NCBI RefSeq assembly: GCF_037325665.1
Contig: NW_027128475.1
Location: forward strand, 37,501 to 101,500
DNA: 64,000 nucleotides
Origin: Littorina saxatilis
Taxonomy: Eukaryota > Mollusca > Gastropoda > Littorinimorpha > Littorinidae
Reading direction: 5' to 3'
Below the pieces are notes generated by a model, which did no database searches, was not told the origin of the DNA, and was given only the letters and a program-made list of their open reading frames with translations. The number at the start of each line of letters is the position of its first letter. The stretch's first letter is position 1. The translations under genes were made by a program, and so were the position numbers. Shown here one piece after another: positions 58,173-64,000 of the stretch.

Positions 58173-59125
58173 TTCAGTAATTGAAAAGTAAGTTTTTGAG
58201 TAAGGCGATAACAAAAAATCAGCCTGCAAAGTCCCAGTACCAGAAAGATCACTTTCATTCATAGTTTTCGAGCAAAAATACTGCTTCGTTGCACAGAGAG
58301 GCTACTGTTTACAAATATTTTAGGTACATGCCTGCCACTACAATATTTCATGTGTTTTTTAGGATCATTAATAGCACATGTCATAGTTGAAAGACCCTGG
58401 GACAGTAGGGGCGACCACCCCCAACCATGCGCGTTCACGGGTGGCGGATAGTGTGATGGCCTTCAGATATGGAGGTTAGCTGCGAAATAAGCCAGGCTTG
58501 CCAGGACGAATAAGCAGTCGCGGACCAACTGGCGGTGCTTCCAACAGGAGGGGGCGGGGTAACAGGTGGCACTGTTACACTCAAGAAATACCCCAGGTGT
58601 CCAATGACGGGAGCATCATGCGAACAAGAGCCGCATTTTAAGTTCTAGCCCTGGGGAAGGTCACCTCAGATAAACAAACCAGCCAGCTATGGCCAAATAG
58701 CCGGGTAGACTGGACTCGACAGCCCTGTAAAGCCACCAGTCTAGGAGAAGGATCACTCCGATATAAAAACACGCTGAAGCCGGATGAGCTGGGCCATGTA
58801 TGGCGCATAACGACAGCTCAACGCATCAACGCTCATATGACAGACGACAAATAGTTGAAAGACATGATAAGGATTCATGAAAGTGGTTTGTCAACACGTT
58901 CTATAACGACAAATGAAATACAAAATTTAATATGTTCACATCCATTCATGTAAAGTGTAGTTTTGGGTTGTTGTCGTGTGTTGATTTTGATTGTGTGCAT
59001 GCATCTACATCTTCAGTTTCACTCTTGGGTTGATTTCTGCTATATTTGTGTGTTGTTTTAATTATAATATTTGATTTTCTGTGTTTTAGGTGCAGATCTG
59101 GAAGAAAAACTTCTGCTTCTTCATG
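57347..59125 (+). CDS. Small spliced gene, left copy
   Basis: Exons 57347-57394 (MEKKENFEGEVEFVAE|GTATGT), 57727-57801 (TTTCAG|GESTDISIAEKM..., |GTAAGT) and 58108-58187 (ATTGCAG|..., |GTAAGT) join in phase. A fourth at 59090 (GTTTTAG) gives a short end, KCRSGRKTSASS and stop. In exon 3 this copy has 11 extra bases relative to the right copy, so its frame reads ACASRRMTTAFHRSSEG where the right copy reads NCLSPELRELVDLFS. Which version is ancestral is unclear; the right copy looks more protein-like. No domain is recognised. Confidence 0.4.
58395..58850. mobile_element. SINE-like insert, 456 bp, 12-bp target duplication
   Basis: The perfect duplication ATAGTTGAAAGA flanks it (58383-58394 and 58851-58862). 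It starts CCCTGGGACAGTAGGGG and ends CAGACGACAA. It is GC-rich and noncoding. A duplication of this length points to LINE-driven insertion. There are no clear Pol III boxes; it may be a deleted LINE 5' region. Confidence 0.75.
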
Positions 59126-59636
59126 ACTGCCTAGTTCCCTGAGGCAAGGTTGGGAATGCTGCCAAGGAGAAGGCGTGGGCCAGGTACTACTCTGCTTTTT
59201 CAACCCAGCATTCAGGCATTACTGAGTTGACAGTATCCCCTGCAGTTTCAGCCTGGATTGCCTTGAACATGTTTATACTGTTGGTCTTAAAGGCCTATGA
59301 AGAAAAACTAGGGAACCAGTAAGTGCATTAGAAATCAAAGAGGATGAAGAGGACAATGCAAAGTATGTTGGAGGATGTGTTGCCAAAAAGCTAAAACAGA
59401 GAGTTTGGTGTCTCCAAAAGAGTGCGTACAGAGATGAGAAATTGCAGTGTTTGGAAGCCCTGACTTGCGCACCTGAATCCTACAGTGAAGAGAGTGAAAC
59501 CACCCCTGACATGACAAGCATGCTGAACAAGGGCAAACTGACCTTTGTCAAGCCCAATGTATTGCAGATGTGTCTGACCATGCAACACAAAGCAGAAATC
59601 TTAAACAGAATGAGGCAAAGCGTTGATGATATCAAA
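59090..59636 (+). pseudogene. Transposase-like remnant
   Basis: After an acceptor the frame reads ADLEEKLLLLHDCLVP, a stop, then KEKAWARYYSAFSTQHSGIT and SAWIALNMFILLVLKAYEEK. A frameshift near 59320 leads to KEDEEDNAKYVGGCVAKKLK, then SMLNKGKLTFVKPNVLQMCL. The pair YVGGCVAKKL ... KGKLTFVKP resembles the C-terminal YIAGYV.RKL ... GGL..P pattern of hAT/P-type transposases. It ends where a foldback MITE begins (59632). One stop and one frameshift were seen. The assignment is tentative. Confidence 0.45.
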
Positions 59637-59868
59637 TAACCAAAGGGAAGTAATTGCTCTTTATTCATACGACATGACTGTGTAATAGAGTAAGCGAGAG
59701 TTGTACAAAACCTTTTCTCCTGGCACCTGAGAGAATAACAAGCATTGAAATATACAAGCGACTTTCATCCTCTCGTGCCAGGAGAAACGGTTCCGTACAA
59801 CTCTCGCTTAATCTATTACACATGTCGTATGCATAAAGAGCGATTACTTCCCTTTGGTGATTTGATGT
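59632..59868. mobile_element. Foldback MITE, ~237 bp
   Basis: Arms of about 95 bp: ATCAAATAACCAAAGGGAAG and on through ATACGACATG.CTGTGTAATAGA to TTTTCTCCTGGCAC, mirrored at the right through CCTTTGGTGATTTGAT. The loop is about 45 bp. Confidence 0.88.
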
Positions 59869-60081
59869 CCATGGAACATATTTTCTGGGAAACCTGTGCA
59901 TCAACACACAGGCAAAAGCAGATGACTTTATTGAACCATGCAGGAACAGTGATGCTGTTCCGGTGTGTTTTTATGACACTTTGTATTCATTTGATCTTTC
60001 ACAAGCTGTTCAAGAAGACACTTTGCAAAATGTTCTGTTTTTTTTTAAATAAGACTCCACCACAAACTGAAGACAATGATG

Positions 60082-60204
60082 GACAAAATGAAATGTACAT
60101 GGAAAGAAAAGACTGAGGAAAAAGCTGAAAACATACAATGTTGGACAAATGAAATGCACATGGAAAGAAAGGAGTTTGAGGAAAAAGCTGAAAACATACA
60201 ATGT
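60082..60204 (+). repeat. Tandem duplication, two ~62-bp units
   Basis: GACAAAATGAAATGTACATGG..AAAACATACAATGTTG is followed at once by a near copy. Confidence 0.85.
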
Positions 60205-60705
60205 TGAGAACAATCAGGAAGGATCTCTGTAGTGTGTTGTGTATGATCTTTCTTCATGCAGTACAAACTATCCTATCTGATCAAGTGCATGTACATTGAA
60301 TTTGAACTTCTTGATTGTTGTCTTAGGTGTCGATTTTTGGTGTTAAAATCTGCTGTCGTTAAAATGTACTTCTCTTCCTATTTGGTTCAGTATTGTATCA
60401 CATGGCTTGTTCAGTGCCTGTTCTGTATTTTCATGAGTCCATGTAAATTTAAGTCTGCAACATGAAAAATTGAAACATATTCATTTTGCTATGGTTCAAA
60501 CCTAATTCCTTTGTGTACTTGTTCAAGATATAATTTTGACAGCGAGATATTTTGCAAACAGTTTTCATTTCAAAATCAATTGTCAGCCACTTGATAAATG
60601 TCTTGCATCGATGCGTCTGATTGTTTTTATGTTGACCACTATGTACACTGGAATTTGCTTTGCTTTCCTAATAGAACATGTTCAGTCGCATACCAGCAAC
60701 ACTGT

Positions 60706-60766
60706 TATAACCTTGAATGGTTGAAAACGACGTTAAACACCAAATAAAGAAAGAAAGAAAGAAAGC
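60706..60766 (+). mobile_element. 3' tail fragment of the (AAAG)n SINE-like family
   Basis: Only ATAACCTTGAATGGTTGAAA, the GACGTTAAACACCAAATAAA end and (GAAA)n remain. Confidence 0.8.
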
Positions 60767-60876
60767 AACACTTTGTTAAACGTTTGAATGGAACTGGAAG
60801 TTGTATGAACTCAAATAGAGCATGTGTATCTTTGGTCACAGTGACACACACACACACCATACAGTGACAATTAATG

Positions 60877-61180
60877 CAGGGCCGGACTACGGCTACCGGG
60901 CGGGGGGGGGGGGGGGGGGGGGGGGGTTATGGGGGTTGCGCAACCCCCCCTCCCCAACCTAAACATGTACCTCACTTATTTAAAAAAAAATGTATTATTG
61001 TTTATTTTATGCCGTTTCATGCAAGGAGCGACCATTTTCCTATCTCAGAATATGACCTACCCTTCAGCTTAAGGGGGCTTTGCCCCCTGACCCCCACAAG
61101 GGGCAGAGGCACATCCCCCTGGACCACCACTGGCAACCCCCCCCCCCCCCCCCCGCTCCTCTTTGCTTAATCCGGCCCTG
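60877..61180. mobile_element. hAT-type MITE, 304 bp
   Basis: Ends CAGGGCCGGA and inverted TCCGGCCCTG; TAATG directly flanks both sides. The interior has matching long G and C runs next to each end. Confidence 0.8.
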
Positions 61181-61731
61181 TAATGTACCAACATTCACTA
61201 TCTCACTCAGTCTCAATTCGCACAATTTGACACAAGAAAGATTCCTATTCATACACATGCATAGATTTAATCAATGAAGTAGATACATTCTCAAACAAAG
61301 TTTCAACATGTTGCACCCAAATTAAAGCATAAATTCTTGTGACATTTAATTTAATTAATTAATTAACGGGAATTAATCAATGCTTTAATTTGGGAGTTTG
61401 AAATTTGTCGCAATAATTTCTTGGTCAAGTTTATTTACATTCTCTGCTAAAGAGCTTTACAGTCAAATCCAATTTTCCACACCTAACCTATAAAACACAA
61501 CATTCCAAATGAAAAAAAAAAATCATTCTCTTGGCTCAGAATTGGTGTTGAATAATTGTAACACAAAGCGATTTACTGAAAATGTTACTTGTCACTCACT
61601 TCAACACTGTCGCCAAGCCAGTCTAAACTGCAGCACGCTGCTTCGGGAGGGACTTTTTCCTTTACACTTTAAATCCAAACACCATCGGCTGCGTAGAAAA
61701 ATCACTGAAAATGCTGACTCAAAGTCAAACC
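61181..61731. other. No gene recognised
   Basis: An imperfect hairpin CCAAATTAAAGCAT..ATGCTTTAATTTGG spans 61318-61393. Otherwise nothing supported. Confidence 0.4.
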
Positions 61732-62844
61732 TTAACCAAGCTGGCCTCCAGGCTCCAGCACAACAACCTTAACCACCTGGTTCACCTCGTTCTTCGCGAG
61801 GCACCACGACTCGGGAAGCTGCTGTACATCACGACACAGTTCTTCAAAGTTGTAGTTGCAACAACCTCTGGCAATTCTGGTGCGGGACGGAATGTCTGAA
61901 AAAAAGCAGAACAATAAACCCTTAGTAAAACAAAATTTCTAGAGAAATAAGTCTAACTGTCCATACAAATAGCTGGATGATAGCTATTAATGGCAGTTGT
62001 TAGACGTTTGAAGTTGAACGATTTGGTGGAGAATAGGTCGACAAGCTCTCTGAGCTCCGGTGAAAGGCAGTTGAAAGAACAAGCGTTCTGCAATAAAGCA
62101 TGCAATTTAGAAGTGACAATGAATTTAAAAACAACAGAAGACATCAAGCATATATATCAAAACAGAATTATGCTAGAGGGGAGAGAAAACAAATATATTG
62201 CACTGATCTTTTTGATGTGTTGATCTGACTTCAGTTCCTGCACCATTTTTAACTTCCATGCATGATGTACATTCAAATCAATCAATGGTTCAGTTATAAT
62301 ATATCACTTATCGGTTATTTCTTGAATATCTGTTGTTCCAGTTCTAAATTTTCATAGTCTTTTACATAGATCTGTCAATATTTTTACTTACTTTTGGCAA
62401 TTCTTGGAGTTTCTTTTGTGGTGATGCTGTCATCTTTTCAGCGATTGAGATGTCGGCACTTTCCCCCTGAAAAACAACAACCATGGAATAGAAAGGGTAT
62501 CTATAAATCTACAGCCGAATTTCTAACATTCAGAAATTGTTCTGTTGCAAATTTGTCGGTTCGCTGAGCTAAAATAGTGGCCGATGTGAGCGAGAATTCT
62601 GCAGAAAAACGATCTGCTGATCAGCTTGCGTGCACAGCTTCGGATTTACCAGTGTGTCAGATGCTCTCGCGTTTCAAGTGTTAAAAACAAAAATAATGAC
62701 GTGCCGTCCACAATCAATCTTTATTGTTGATTCACATGACTCATTTCAATCATCAGCAATGATCTTTTTGTATTGCTTTGTTTGCTTTTCACTTACCTGA
62801 GCCACAAACTCCACCTCCCCTTCGAAATTCTCCTTCTTCTCCAT
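61732..62844 (-). CDS. Small spliced gene, right copy (mirror of 57347-59125)
   Basis: Exons 62844-62797 (MEKKENFEGEVEFVAQ|GTAAGT), 62466-62392 (GESADISIAEKMTASPQKKL...|GTAAGT) and 62087 onward (NACSFNCLSPELRELVDLFS, then NFKRLTTAINSYHPA) form one frame with a TAA-type end at 61953, giving 85 residues. Alternatively a donor in CCAGCTATTT|GTATGG joins, in phase, a further exon at 61899 (TTTTTTTCAG|...IPSRTRIARGCCNYNFEELC, then DVQQLPESWCLAKNEVNQVV) ending at 61732. The protein starts acidic and has a Leu-rich middle; I recognise no family. It faces the left copy, so transcripts of the two would be complementary over the shared exons. Confidence 0.45.
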
Positions 62845-62973
62845 GTGTTGAAAGACTGCACCGGAAGTAAAGTTACTGTCAAAATCGTCTTTTCCGCTTT
62901 CCGCTACTTGGTGAGCGCGCGCAACGAGTTGGCGATCCTGTCAATACACATCTATGATTTGTCTGAGCGAAGA
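62008..62973 (-). repeat. Right arm of the ~0.96 kb inverted duplication
   Basis: Reverse complement of 57210-58172. Intron sequence matches as well as exon sequence. Confidence 0.92.
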
Positions 62974-63045
62974 TCCAACGGTAAGCTCTTTTAGCCGAAG
63001 ACAGCGAGCCTGGGTGCATGCATGTGTTCTGCGCGAACTTAGAAT

Positions 63046-64000
63046 CCGGTTTCATTCTAGAATGGACCGGGTCCAGGTTGGAATTCTAACCCTGCGCAAG
63101 TACAGTGGTGCCATTCTAGAATGAAACCCTTGAATAAAGAGGGCCGTAATGTTTGTAGGTAAGACAGAGTTGTCTTCCCTTGAATTATCTCCACCTGCAC
63201 CTTCCCTTTGATAAAATGGGGCTGATTTGTCTACCCCTGAAAAAAATCCTTTGGCGATCTTGCGATGTCATGTCATGTCAAGAAAGTTGACACTCCTGAG
63301 TACGCAATAAACAAAGGCAGACCATAGCAAGGGGGACTACCAGGGCAGTATTGTTTGCAGGGCAGTTGTTTTTGTGATGAGAGCCGGTTGCGGCCGCTTG
63401 CAATGTCAGCGCTGTCTCCCTCTCGGAAATGTCCGGTTTTTTGACAATTTTTTTGACAGACAGACAGACAGACGGTCAGACCGACTAACCGACAGACAGA
63501 CCAACAGAAGGACAGAGTGAGTTAAAGAGCTGTTGTCACAGGTTTAAAAAAAAGTTGACATTATATCTTCACAATTCAGAAGACCAACTTCATGTATATG
63601 AATAAGATTAAAAGTTACAAGCGAGATCGGCAAAACACTGTCAGTCCGGAAATTTCCGTTCGTAGCGATCAGTGCTGAGTGTCTCTCAAAATCGTAATCA
63701 CTTTCAGAACATCACAATCCCAATTCACGATGTCTTTGAGTAAAGTGTAAAAAAACCGAGAAAAAAAACCCCAACCAAACACACAAAAAACAAAAACAAA
63801 CAGAAAATCCACATTTGTGGCTTTGGCTGTGTGATAGTCTAACTGAAATGACTATTCCAACTTGGACCCAAATTCCAACCTTGCGCACGGCCGATTCTAG
63901 AATGGACCAGCAACAAGGGTTTCATTCTAGAATGGCACCCCTGTACTTGCGCAGGGTTAGAATTCCAACCTGGACCCGGTCCATTCTAGAATGAAACCGG
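63046..64000. mobile_element. TIR element with ~88-bp ends, reaching the window edge
   Basis: CCGGTTTCATTCTAGAATGG through GGTTGGAATTCTAACCCTGC to ATTCTAGAATGAAACCCTT (63046-63133) is mirrored at 63913-64000. Each arm holds two ATTCTAGAAT palindromes. A partial third arm sits at 63855-63905. No transposase is visible. The right end coincides with the window limit, so the true end may lie beyond. Confidence 0.85.

Noticed and set aside
60874-61170. Gly/Pro-rich frame
   Set aside because: Created by G and C runs of the hAT-type MITE.

Overview
The window reads as intergenic and intronic DNA of a mollusc, most likely a marine gastropod. This is inferred from intron-rich small exons, long CA/TG and GA microsatellites, tRNA-derived SINEs, and SINE-like repeats ending in the GACGTTAAACACCAAATAAAG + (AAAG)n tail that is common in molluscan genomes. 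There is no operon structure. Most of the sequence is a layered pile of transposable elements with small spliced genes between them. No rRNA gene, bacterial-type gene or CRISPR array was seen.

Layout. 0.5-0.85 kb: a 119-bp tandem repeat. 2.57-10.78 kb: one interspersed repeat (here called the AGTCAAG family) split by a ~7.3 kb DNA transposon with matching terminal inverted repeats (TIRs) and a near-perfect target duplication. That transposon holds a 5'-truncated LINE, a clean two-exon gene, two decayed minus-strand exons and a Helitron. 10.78-11.7 kb: a full AGTCAAG copy. 12.14-19.24 kb: a young LTR retrotransposon with 1.81 kb LTRs and a single long Gag-like ORF. It sits in the coding region of an OTU-protease-like gene that runs on the minus strand from 20.67 kb through a 45-bp minisatellite. 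22.0-23.7 kb: a Tc1/mariner DD34E element just inside the first intron of a plus-strand gene start. 24.66-27.35 kb: a phase-consistent three-exon gene. 28.3-34.1 kb: a tRNA-SINE, three AGTCAAG copies and a LINE with an RNase H domain, one AGTCAAG copy being nested in the LINE. 34.35-38.46 kb: four non-autonomous TIR elements and a near-perfect hairpin. 39-45.8 kb: two or three candidate spliced genes (one locus has plausible coding on both strands), three kinds of SINE and a nested element. 46-51 kb: mostly unassigned, with one candidate minus-strand gene start. 52.2-53.5 kb: a Rex1/CR1-like LINE. 53.6-55.6 kb: a second OTU exon and a second Tc1 element. 56.9-63.0 kb: a ~0.96 kb inverted duplication whose two arms carry the same small spliced gene facing each other, around a transposase-like remnant, a foldback MITE, a SINE-like insert with a 12-bp target duplication and a hAT-type MITE. 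63.05-64.0 kb: a TIR element ending at the window edge.

The points most worth attention are the OTU gene broken by a gag-only LTR element, the 7.3 kb TIR transposon of undetermined superfamily, the inverted gene duplication at 57-63 kb, and the modular foldback element at 35.75-36.29 kb. Gene models rest only on reading frames, splice-site matches and phase agreement read by eye; none has transcript support here.
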